Part shown: positions 44,561-52,205 of the stretch, one piece after another
Layout of the letters: each line of letters opens with the position of its first letter
Numbering within the stretch: the first letter of the stretch is position 1
Assembly: GCA_949283305.1 (NCBI GenBank)
Contig: CASDRU010000010.1
Coordinates: 62,001-126,000 of the forward strand
DNA: 64,000 nucleotides
Origin: an uncultured Spirochaetales bacterium
GTDB lineage: Bacteria > Spirochaetota > Spirochaetia > Sphaerochaetales > Sphaerochaetaceae
Reading direction: 5' to 3'
Program-made: the position numbers and the translations under genes
Notes under the pieces: model-generated
Database searches by the model: none
Seen by the model: only the letters and a program-made list of their open reading frames with translations
What the model was told of the DNA's origin: nothing

Positions 44561-46193
44561 TTTTTATAATCTCCTCTTCTTTCATCTCAACTGCTTCTCC
44601 TGATCTAAAGACATCCAGGACAAAGCGTGTGTCGTTTCCTGTTTTTCTCTCTTCTTTCTCGAGGGCTTCAAGACGCATGCTGATGCTCCTAGCCAAAAGG
44701 TCAGAGAGGATTTTTTCTATCATCCTTCTGCTTTTCTCCACAGCCTGAAGGGCAAGTGTGGAAGAGAAGGTGAATGTGACTGTGTTTTCCTGTTGAGAAA
44801 AGGATGCAAGTTTCTGAGAAAAGAATCTTGCCTCTGCATTCATTGCCTCTTCTCTCAGCGTTTCTATAAGAGAGGACAGAGCAGCTTCATCAAAGACCTT
44901 TTCTCCTCTTTCTTCTTCCTTCACCACATTTGCTTCTTTTGAAGACAGGAAATGAGAATCTTCATTTTCCGTGCTGCTGTCAGCTATCTTTTTTTTTACT
45001 TCAGGAAAAGCCTTTTCAGCAGGTTTTTTCTCAACAGTGATTCTGTTCTCGCTTTCTATGCTCTTTCTTATCTGGTCAAGTCTTGATAAAAGACTTTCTT
45101 TTGTTGTGAGATATCTGATGGAAGAAAGCCTTGATACAAATAGCTCAATCTCCATTTTGGGAGAAAGGGAGTATCTTATATCCCTGTAAAGGTCAAGCAG
45201 AGCCTTGAGAACAGCCTCAAGCATCTCTTTTGAGTAGAGATCCACCAGATTCCTGTCTATCTCTTCTTCTGTACACGAAAGGACATCAGCTCTCCTTATC
45301 CCTGCTTTGTAAAACAGCAGACTCTTGACATATTCTGCCATGTCCTTGATTATCTGGGTCTCTGAGGTGCCGGATGAAAAGAGTTTTTCAAGGATATCAA
45401 GAGCCTCTTCTGTTCTTTCCTCAAACGAGAGAGAAAGAATTGCGGCAATATCTTCTACTGAAGCAAGGAAAAGCTTTTCCTTGATTTTCCTGAGCGTGAT
45501 ATGTCCTTCTGAAAAAGAAGCCACCTGGTCAAAGAGGGTGTATGAATCCCTCATTGATCCTGCTCCCTCTTTTGCTATCCAGTAAAGGGCATCCTCATCC
45601 GCTTCAATTTTCATCTCTGCTGCGGCGCTTTCAAGACATTTCACGATATCATTCTGGCTTATGAGCTGGAAATGGAACTGCTGGCAGCGGCTCCTTATCG
45701 TCTGAGGGACCTTCTGGATCTCTGTTGTTGCGAAGATGAAAACAATATACTCTGGAGGTTCCTCAATGGTCTTCAAAAGCGCATTGAATGCGCTTATTGA
45801 CAGCATGTGGACTTCATCGATTATGTAAATCTTGTATCTTGAACTCTGTGGAGGAAAAAGAACTTCTTCCTTGATAGCCCTCACAGCATCAACTCCGTTG
45901 TTTGATGCTCCGTCTATTTCAATTACATCAACGCTTTCTCCTGCGGCAATTGCTCTGCAGCTGGAGCATTTTCCGCAGGGCTCGCTGGTCGGGCCTATCT
46001 CACAGTTGAGAGCCTTTGCAAGCAGTCTGGCAGAGCTTGTCTTTCCGACTCCGCGTGGACCGGAGAAAAGATAGGCGTGTGCGATTCTGTTTTCCTTGAT
46101 GGCGCTTTCCAGAGTTGAGACGACAAATTCCTGTCCTATTAGGGAAGAAAAGCTCTGAGGTCTCTTTCTTGTTGCCGTTACTTCGTATGCCAT
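44478..46193 (-). CDS. dnaX: DNA polymerase III subunit gamma/tau
   Basis: Clamp-loader ATPase, 571 residues. Walker A GPRGVGKTSSARLL is near residue 46, followed by the zinc-binding PCGKCSSC. Walker B region IDEVHMLS and the arginine-finger motif RSRCQQF follow. Domains IV-V are degenerate, and the tail is acidic and unusually runs 83 bases into ybaB. The Shine-Dalgarno GGAG precedes the ATG. It follows the SRP RNA gene. Confidence 0.93.
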   Translation of the reverse strand: MAYEVTATRKRPQSFSSLIGQEFVVSTLESAIKENRIAHAYLFSGPRGVGKTSSARLLAKALNCEIGPTSEPCGKCSSCRAIAAGESVDVIEIDGASNNGVDAVRAIKEEVLFPPQSSRYKIYIIDEVHMLSISAFNALLKTIEEPPEYIVFIFATTEIQKVPQTIRSRCQQFHFQLISQNDIVKCLESAAAEMKIEADEDALYWIAKEGAGSMRDSYTLFDQVASFSEGHITLRKIKEKLFLASVEDIAAILSLSFEERTEEALDILEKLFSSGTSETQIIKDMAEYVKSLLFYKAGIRRADVLSCTEEEIDRNLVDLYSKEMLEAVLKALLDLYRDIRYSLSPKMEIELFVSRLSSIRYLTTKESLLSRLDQIRKSIESENRITVEKKPAEKAFPEVKKKIADSSTENEDSHFLSSKEANVVKEEERGEKVFDEAALSSLIETLREEAMNAEARFFSQKLASFSQQENTVTFTFSSTLALQAVEKSRRMIEKILSDLLARSISMRLEALEKEERKTGNDTRFVLDVFRSGEAVEMKEEEIIKSEPIRNDEKPGSNAGENEISAGDGGEN

Positions 46194-46231
46194 ATTGTAT
46201 CTCCGTGTGATTATAGCATGAATGAAAAGAG

Positions 46232-46339
46232 AAAAAAAGGCGACAAATGCACCAGGTCACATATGCTTACTAACTATGGCTGCTAGGTTCCCCTCCTGAC
46301 CAGGTTCGCTAGGGCATATTGCCTGGGATCTGTCGCCCG
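46232..46339 (-). ncRNA. ffs: Bacterial SRP RNA, small type (4.5S)
   Basis: About 108 nt. The signal-recognition core is present on this strand: CTGGTCAGG, then AGG-GGAA-CCT, then AGCAGCC, i.e. the symmetric loop and GNRA-capped apical hairpin bound by Ffh. The ends pair through GGCGACA and TGTCGCC, the latter directly followed by seven T residues, so the closing helix doubles as the terminator. It is encoded just upstream of dnaX. Confidence 0.9.
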
Positions 46340-46340
46340 A

Positions 46341-46426
<86 letters not shown>

Positions 46427-46438
46427 TTATCCGGGATA

Positions 46439-46467
46439 ACTTTAAGGAAAAAAGCATCAAGTGTCAA
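46439..46467 (-). promoter_or_regulatory. Promoter of tRNA-Ser and SRP RNA
   Basis: Read leftward: TTGACA (46467-46462), a 17-bp spacer, TAAAGT (46444-46439), 12 nt before the tRNA. Confidence 0.8.
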
Positions 46468-46469
46468 TA

Positions 46470-47921
46470 TTAGAAGGGTTTGTCTAAAAGCGGCTCATAA
46501 GGTCTTCCCGCAACAAGCCCTCCTTCTTTTACAAAGCCTTCAGGCCTGCCTTCAAGCTCTTTTATAAGAGCCTGCCGCATCTTTGCGACCCTCTCTTTGT
46601 TCTCCTTTGATGCCTCGTGAAGTTCCCTCGGGTCTTTCTCAAGATCAAAGTATTCTTCTTTCCCGTCATTCGTGTTCCAGATGTATTTGTCCTTTTCTGT
46701 GACAATCCACTGAGAAGAGTGCTCCATGTATGCATGTTCGCAGTGAAGGTAGTCCCTGACCTTTTTATTCGGATCTGAAAGCATTTCTACAAGGCTCTTT
46801 CCGTCAACACCTTCGGCTTTTTCTGCTCCGATGAGGTCCAGAACTGTCGGCATTATGTCCATCAGCTCAACAACACCTTCTGCCTTAGCGCCTCTCTTGA
46901 TGCCTTTTACAAGGTGTTCCGGTGCACTGATTATAAGAGGTATATGGCAGGAGCCCTCGTATGCGCGGCTCTTTCTGAAAAGATGATGGTCTCCAAGCTC
47001 TTCTCCGTGGTCTGCCGTGAATATTATGATTGTGTTGTCATACACTTCATGCTCGACAAGAGCCTGGATGAGCTTTCCTATCTGATGGTCCAGATGCGTA
47101 ATCAGGCCATAGTATCCTGCCATCATCTGTTTGATCATGAACTTGTCTTTCGGACCTGTCTTTGAGTCAAAGACTCTGCCAAGCTTGTTTATCTCATCCT
47201 CTTTTTCCCAGTCTCCGATTGCCGGGTCTCTGAGGTCCATGTTCATATACATATTGTAGTAATACTCTGGCGGGTCCAGCGGCGGATGCGGCTTCAAATA
47301 TGAGGCAAAGAGAAGGAAAGGCTTTCCCGGGTCTCTTGTCCTTAAAAAATCCATTGCCTTATTTGTCACCCAGTTTGTCGGATGGAGCTGCTCATCATAG
47401 CACCATGGACGGGCAACCCAGCTGTTGCATTCCAGACCAGTGTCTATTGTATCTGCATCAATTCCTTTCTCGTTTCTCAGATAGTAGAAATAATCATCGT
47501 TTATTCTCTGCTGGTATCTGTATTCATTGCTCTGGTATCTGACGTAATGCAGATAGCCGTCATGAAGGTCTATGTGATTGAAACCGGCAAGAGTACGCGT
47601 GGGGTGAATATGCATCTTCCCGCATGCCTTTGTATAATAGCCGTTTTTTGCACATTCGCTTGCAATTGTCCTGTCAAACTCCCATTTCTCTCCATCCACA
47701 TAGCCCACACGGCGATGGTGTGAAGGCTTGTAGCCTGTTAAAAAGCCTGCACGGGCGGGGACACAGCTGGGGCAGGCTGAATATGCGTTTGTGAATGCGA
47801 CTCCTCTTGCTGCAAGAGTGTCCAGATACGGGGTCTTCACATCAGGGTGACCCATAAATCCCATGCAGTCGCCTCTGAACTGATCAGACATTATTATCAG
47901 GATATTGGGTTTCTTTTCCAT
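46470..47921 (-). CDS. Sulfatase, formylglycine-dependent type
   Basis: Type I sulfatase of 483 residues that removes sulfate esters. The modification site CPSCVPARAG gives the CxPxR motif whose cysteine is converted to formylglycine. Metal ligands are in IIMSDQFRGD and FTADHGEELGDHH. No signal peptide is visible, so it acts in the cytosol on imported oligosaccharides, unlike exported sulfatases. The maturase gene is not in the window. The promoter of this gene overlaps the araC stop codon. Confidence 0.88.
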   Translation of the reverse strand: MEKKPNILIIMSDQFRGDCMGFMGHPDVKTPYLDTLAARGVAFTNAYSACPSCVPARAGFLTGYKPSHHRRVGYVDGEKWEFDRTIASECAKNGYYTKACGKMHIHPTRTLAGFNHIDLHDGYLHYVRYQSNEYRYQQRINDDYFYYLRNEKGIDADTIDTGLECNSWVARPWCYDEQLHPTNWVTNKAMDFLRTRDPGKPFLLFASYLKPHPPLDPPEYYYNMYMNMDLRDPAIGDWEKEDEINKLGRVFDSKTGPKDKFMIKQMMAGYYGLITHLDHQIGKLIQALVEHEVYDNTIIIFTADHGEELGDHHLFRKSRAYEGSCHIPLIISAPEHLVKGIKRGAKAEGVVELMDIMPTVLDLIGAEKAEGVDGKSLVEMLSDPNKKVRDYLHCEHAYMEHSSQWIVTEKDKYIWNTNDGKEEYFDLEKDPRELHEASKENKERVAKMRQALIKELEGRPEGFVKEGGLVAGRPYEPLLDKPF

Positions 47922-47927
47922 AGATAA

Positions 47928-47956
47928 AGCATAAGACTAAAAGAGGGGTTAATCAA
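47928..47956 (-). promoter_or_regulatory. Sulfatase gene promoter, leaderless
   Basis: Read leftward: TTGATT (47956-47951), a 17-bp spacer, TATGCT (47933-47928), then 6 nt to the ATG at 47921. It lies in the 27-bp gap after the AraC-type gene. Confidence 0.55.
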
Positions 47957-48791
47957 TTGAGTTTTTCTCTTCTTTGCTGTTTCTGTATTTTACCGGGGTC
48001 ATTCCCACAGAGCGCTTGAAGCGCTGGGCAAAATAGGATGGGGAAGAGAAGCCAAGAGAAGAAGAGATGTCCAGAATGCTCATTTCCGTTGAGGAAAGAA
48101 GGAGCTTAGCCTCCTGTATCCTCATGAAGATAAGGTACTCAATCGGTGTATAGCCTGTCTCTTTCTTGAATTCCCGCACAAGATGGAATTTGCTCTTGTA
48201 TGAAAGGAGAGCAAGAGTATCAAGCGATATGCTGTCGCTGTAATGCTCATCGATATATTGCTTTACAGTAGCCACATCTCTTTTTATGTTGTCTCCACGC
48301 TCAAGCTGTATGTCTATCTTCTTTCTCCTGACAAGAAGGACTGTAAGCTGATTGAATAGGCTCTTTGCCATTATCTCATACCCGGGCTCCTGCTTCTTTA
48401 TTTCCCTGTATATCGAGTAAATGTAATCCCTTACAAGATCATGGCTGCTTGTCAGGGATATCACCGGCTTGAAATCCTCTTCGCTGCCAAGGCCCTTTGG
48501 AATGATGTTTCTCACTCCGAGAACATAGTATTCCAGCCTGTTTTCCCTGCTTGATTTCTCTGTATGCAGAAAGTGCGGAGGGATTATCAGAAAATCTCCT
48601 GTGCTTATGAAATGCGTGCCGTTTGCAGTCACAAGCTCCCCGCTTCCGGAGATTATATATAGAAGCTCTGTTGTCGTGTGCGAATGTAGGACGCTTATCC
48701 AGTCCTCTCCGTATACAGCATGTGATACATAAATGAGGTCAGGTTCTATTGCAAGAGAATGGATTTTCAGGCGATATCTTTCGTTAGGCAT
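47949..48791 (-). CDS. AraC-family regulator with cupin sensor
   Basis: Transcription activator of 280 residues. The N-terminal cupin-like ligand-binding domain (about 20-150, with HSHTTTELLYIISGSGEL) is followed by two C-terminal helix-turn-helix motifs (about 180-275, with LVREFKKETGYTPIEYLI and FSSPSYFAQRFKRSVGMTPVKYR). It sits between the sulfatase gene and the divergent sugar importer and most likely controls both. The start at 48791 is 6 nt from a consensus TATAAT. Confidence 0.9.
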   Translation of the reverse strand: MPNERYRLKIHSLAIEPDLIYVSHAVYGEDWISVLHSHTTTELLYIISGSGELVTANGTHFISTGDFLIIPPHFLHTEKSSRENRLEYYVLGVRNIIPKGLGSEEDFKPVISLTSSHDLVRDYIYSIYREIKKQEPGYEIMAKSLFNQLTVLLVRRKKIDIQLERGDNIKRDVATVKQYIDEHYSDSISLDTLALLSYKSKFHLVREFKKETGYTPIEYLIFMRIQEAKLLLSSTEMSILDISSSLGFSSPSYFAQRFKRSVGMTPVKYRNSKEEKNSID

Positions 48792-48797
48792 GTATTA

Positions 48798-48826
48798 ATT
48801 ATATTTGCTGAATGTAAAAATAACAA
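48798..48826 (-). promoter_or_regulatory. araC-type gene promoter, leaderless
   Basis: Read leftward: TTGTTA (48826-48821), a 17-bp spacer, TATAAT (48803-48798), then 6 nt to the ATG at 48791. Confidence 0.75.
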
Positions 48827-48855
48827 TAAACATAAGATTTTGAGCAATTTTTTGC

Positions 48856-48884
48856 TTGTTAATCTACAATTTCACCTTTAGACT
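48856..48884 (+). promoter_or_regulatory. Promoter of the sugar ABC importer operon
   Basis: TTGTTA (48856-48861), a 17-bp spacer, TAGACT (48879-48884). The leader is about 38 nt and carries GGAGG before the ATG, so this highly translated gene does not use the leaderless mode. Confidence 0.65.
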
Positions 48885-48928
48885 TAAATTACCACAGTTA
48901 TGTGGGTAAAGTTTATGGAGGTTTTTTC

Positions 48929-50224
48929 ATGAAAAAAATTCTAGCAGTTTTACTTGCTCTTGCAGTAGTTTTCTCCTTCGCATCCTGCTCAAAGGACGAA
49001 GCTGCAACAACTACTACTACAACAGCAACAACTACTACATCAACTACAGCTTCAGATTTAAAGTATGATGGCGTAGAAATTACAATGTGGTCCATGTGGC
49101 TTCCTAACGAGCCTCAGGGAAAGGTTCTTCAGGAAGCAGCAGAGGCTTTCGAGGCTGAGACAGGATGTAAGGTCACTATCGAGTTCAGAGGAAGAGACCT
49201 CAGCACAATCATCATGACAGCTCTCGAGGCTAACGAGAAGGTTGACCTCTTTGAAGAAGACTCAATGAGAATCGCAAACACATATGCTCCTTACTGCCTC
49301 GATCTTACAGAGATGGCAGAAGCTGCAGGCTATGCAGATCAGAGCTATGCAGTATTTGCAAATGACTCAATCGCAAGATGCGGATACCTTGTTGCAATTG
49401 CAGAGCAGCCGCAGGTTGGCGGTATCTGGTACAACAAAGACCTCTTCGAGAAGGCAGGAATCACAGAGCTTCCGACAACTTGGGATGAGTTCATGGATAT
49501 GTGTCAGCAGCTTCTTGATGCAGGAATCGCACCAATGGCTCTTGACAGCACATATGCAGACTTCAACTTCGGTTATCACCTTGACAGATATATCGGCCAG
49601 GCAAAGACAAAAGAGCTTTCACTCAATGGCGGATGGAGCAAGGAGCCAGGAGTTGCAGCAGCAGCTGAGACAATCATCGATTTCGTAGAAGCTGGATATC
49701 TTGCACCGGGCGCTCCGGATGAGTATCCTTCTGGCCAGAACAAGCTCGCATTCGAGCAGGCAGCAATGGTCGTATGTGCTAACTACGTAACAACAGAGGT
49801 TGACGGAGTTGCAGCAGAGCCTCTTAACTGGGGACTCATGAACTATCCGGTTGTTCCAGAAGAGCAGGGCGGAAGCGGATCAGCTAACGCATATGCTGGT
49901 GCAAACTCAATTGCAGTTGTCAAGAACAGCAAGAACCCACAGGCAGCATTTGACTTTGCTCTCTACCTCACAAGCGGTGAATGGGATCAGAAGATGGCAA
50001 CAGAGGCTCAGCAGGTTCCTGCAGATCCAAGAAACGAAGAGCCAGCTAAGCTTTCCGGATCAATTGATGCTCTTCTTGCTTCCACAGAGCCTCTTTCATG
50101 GACAGGTGGAATCAACGAGAACAGCACTCTCAAGACAATGCTCAAGGAAGTCATCATCCAGCTCTTTGAAGGTCAGTATGCTACAGGCGCTGAATTCGCA
50201 GCAGCTATGGATGCTCTTTACTGA
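48929..50224 (+). CDS. Sugar ABC transporter binding lipoprotein, family 1
   Basis: Exported sugar-binding lipoprotein, 431 residues. Signal peptide with lipobox FSFASCSK, then a tether of about 15 residues that is nearly all threonine. The mature domain starts VEITMWSMW and includes GGIWYNKDLFEKAGI, typical of family 1 sugar binders. The setting beside a GH112 phosphorylase suggests galacto-N-biose or lacto-N-biose as ligand. GGAGG precedes the ATG at 48929. Codon use is of the highly expressed type. Confidence 0.92.
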   Translation: MKKILAVLLALAVVFSFASCSKDEAATTTTTTATTTTSTTASDLKYDGVEITMWSMWLPNEPQGKVLQEAAEAFEAETGCKVTIEFRGRDLSTIIMTALEANEKVDLFEEDSMRIANTYAPYCLDLTEMAEAAGYADQSYAVFANDSIARCGYLVAIAEQPQVGGIWYNKDLFEKAGITELPTTWDEFMDMCQQLLDAGIAPMALDSTYADFNFGYHLDRYIGQAKTKELSLNGGWSKEPGVAAAAETIIDFVEAGYLAPGAPDEYPSGQNKLAFEQAAMVVCANYVTTEVDGVAAEPLNWGLMNYPVVPEEQGGSGSANAYAGANSIAVVKNSKNPQAAFDFALYLTSGEWDQKMATEAQQVPADPRNEEPAKLSGSIDALLASTEPLSWTGGINENSTLKTMLKEVIIQLFEGQYATGAEFAAAMDALY

Positions 50225-50237
50225 GACTTATACTGAA

Positions 50238-50259
50238 AAGGGGGAAGAAATTCCCCCTT
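50238..50259 (+). terminator. Intercistronic stem-loop after binding-protein gene
   Basis: Perfect 9-bp AAGGGGGAA / TTCCCCCTT stem with GAAA tetraloop, no T run. Such structures often stabilise upstream mRNA or cause partial termination, giving more binding protein than permease. Confidence 0.65.
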
Positions 50260-50325
50260 CTATACAGCCTTCCTGTAAGGTTGTTTTTGTTTAAAAGGAT
50301 GGAGTAAAAAAAGAAGGAGGTAGTT

Positions 50326-51267
50326 ATGGCTCAGACAAAGACTTTGAAAAAGAAAAGAGCTAATAATTTTGTACCGTCCTCTCTCATAGCAGCTTTTGTA
50401 CTACCAAGCGTGATCTGTCTCCTGATAATGTATCTTTATCCGGTATGCAGAACAGTGTTGATGAGTTTCTTTGAGACAGGAAGCGTTACAGCCCCTATGT
50501 CCGATTGGTCTTTCGCGGGCTTAGGCAAATATTTTGATATATTCAGCGCACCTGCATTCCGCCTGGGTATGACACACATGATCCAGATATGGTTATTCGG
50601 TGGAATACTCACACTTGCGATAGCGCTTTTGTTTGCAGTTATCCTCACAAGCGGAATAAAGGGTAAGAAATTCTTCAGAGCTGCAATATATCTGCCGAAC
50701 GTTATTTCAGCAGTTGCTCTTGCAACAATGTGGATCCAGTTCGTTTTCCAGCAGGACTATGGTCTGCTTAATTCATTCCTAAGATTTATTACTGGCAATC
50801 CTGCAGCCGGAACAAACTGGATGAGCACAGGAATGAAATTCTGGTCAATGCTTTTTGCCTTCATATTCGGTGCCGTAGGTTACTACATGCTCATATTCAT
50901 GAGCGGTATTGAAAAGATTCCTCAGGACATCTATGAGGCAGCTACAATTGATGGTGCAAGCAAGGTCCAGCAGGCCTTCAAGATCACATTCCCTCTTTTA
51001 AAGGGTGTGACAAAGACAAACCTGACTTTCTGGACTGTAAATACAGCAACATTCTATCTCTGGTCGAAGATGTTCAGCCCGATTGACAGTGAGGCCGCAA
51101 CGATGGTTCCTGTCATTTACCTTTATGATATCGTATTCGGAAGCAAGGGTAATGCAGCCCGTGATGCAGGAGCCGGTGCCGCTGTCGGCGTTGTTCTTGC
51201 TCTCATCATTCTTGCCGTGTACTTCATCATGAACAGACTGATCAAAGATGATGATCTTGAATATTGA
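50326..51267 (+). CDS. Sugar ABC transporter permease, MalF/LacF type
   Basis: Inner-membrane permease of 313 residues with six predicted helices. The cytosolic coupling loop EKIPQDIYEAATIDGASKVQQAF is the EAA motif that contacts the ATPase. GGAGG precedes the ATG. It is followed 15 bases later by its partner permease. No ATPase gene is in the operon, so a shared MsmK-like ATPase encoded elsewhere is likely. Confidence 0.92.
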   Translation: MAQTKTLKKKRANNFVPSSLIAAFVLPSVICLLIMYLYPVCRTVLMSFFETGSVTAPMSDWSFAGLGKYFDIFSAPAFRLGMTHMIQIWLFGGILTLAIALLFAVILTSGIKGKKFFRAAIYLPNVISAVALATMWIQFVFQQDYGLLNSFLRFITGNPAAGTNWMSTGMKFWSMLFAFIFGAVGYYMLIFMSGIEKIPQDIYEAATIDGASKVQQAFKITFPLLKGVTKTNLTFWTVNTATFYLWSKMFSPIDSEAATMVPVIYLYDIVFGSKGNAARDAGAGAAVGVVLALIILAVYFIMNRLIKDDDLEY

Positions 51268-51282
51268 TAAGGAGGAGGCGAT

Positions 51283-52149
51283 ATGAGTGAAAAAGAAGTA
51301 AAAGTTCGTTCTTCTCTTGGAAAGAACATATTGGGACATCTTCCCGGATACATTCTCGTATTCATCTGGGTTGCTTTCACTGCAGTGATCCTTTTCTGGA
51401 TTCTCGGAGCAAGCCTCTCGACAACCCGTGAGATTTTCTCAGGCAGTGTATTGAAATTTGAAAGTGGATTGCATTTTGAGAACTATGCGAACGCATGGAG
51501 CGTGTTCAATGTCTCCGTATACTTTGCGAACTCTCTATTGTATTCAATTGTGACATGCGTGGTCGTAATCATAATAGCCGCTCCTGCAGCATATGCCATC
51601 TCCCGCTACAAATTCCCGGGAAACAAAGCTCTCAAAACAGCTTTGATCGTGTGTATGTCTGTTCCGGCAATCATGGTCATACTTCCGCTCTATTCACTTA
51701 CAGCAAAGATAGGATTCAGAGGAAGACTCCTTCTGATATTCCTCTATATCTTCTCTCATGTTCCTTATACCACAGTGTTCCTCTTGAATTTCTTTGGAAC
51801 CCTGTCAAGGACATATGAGGAGGCTGCTGCAATCGACGGATGCCCTGCAGGAAGGACATTCTGGCAGATCATGCTCCCGCTTACACAGCCAGCTATCATA
51901 ACTGTATCAATCTTCACATTCCTCGGTGTCTGGAATGAGTTCTTCATGGCAATGATCTTTGCCACAAGCTCATCTTCAATGCCTGTAGGAGTCGGATTGC
52001 TTCAGATTGTCAACTCAATGAAATACACAATGGATTACGGCGGACTGTTTGCAGCCGTCATCATTGTATTCCTTCCGACATTCCTGCTTTATGTCTTCCT
52101 TTCCGAGAAGATCATAAGCGGAGTCACCGGAGGCGGTATCAAGGGTTGA
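51283..52149 (+). CDS. Sugar ABC transporter permease, MalG/LacG type
   Basis: Second permease, 288 residues, six helices. TYEEAAAIDGCPAGRTFWQIMLPL is its EAA loop. GGAGG precedes the ATG. Together with the preceding permease it forms the heterodimeric membrane channel of the sugar importer. Confidence 0.92.
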   Translation: MSEKEVKVRSSLGKNILGHLPGYILVFIWVAFTAVILFWILGASLSTTREIFSGSVLKFESGLHFENYANAWSVFNVSVYFANSLLYSIVTCVVVIIIAAPAAYAISRYKFPGNKALKTALIVCMSVPAIMVILPLYSLTAKIGFRGRLLLIFLYIFSHVPYTTVFLLNFFGTLSRTYEEAAAIDGCPAGRTFWQIMLPLTQPAIITVSIFTFLGVWNEFFMAMIFATSSSSMPVGVGLLQIVNSMKYTMDYGGLFAAVIIVFLPTFLLYVFLSEKIISGVTGGGIKG

Positions 52150-52160
52150 TGTTTTCCTTG

Positions 52161-52180
52161 CCCACAGTGTAAACTGTGGG
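52161..52180 (+). terminator. Intercistronic stem-loop before GH112 gene
   Basis: Perfect 8-bp CCCACAGT / ACTGTGGG stem with GTAA loop, followed by a weak T-rich stretch. It probably tunes read-through into the phosphorylase gene. Confidence 0.55.
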
Positions 52181-52205
52181 TCATCTTTTAATTATGGAGA
52201 TTTAA

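Noticed and set aside
49010-49056. Repeated ACA/ACT codons as a microsatellite
   Set aside because: It encodes the threonine-rich tether of the binding lipoprotein, a normal linker in such proteins.
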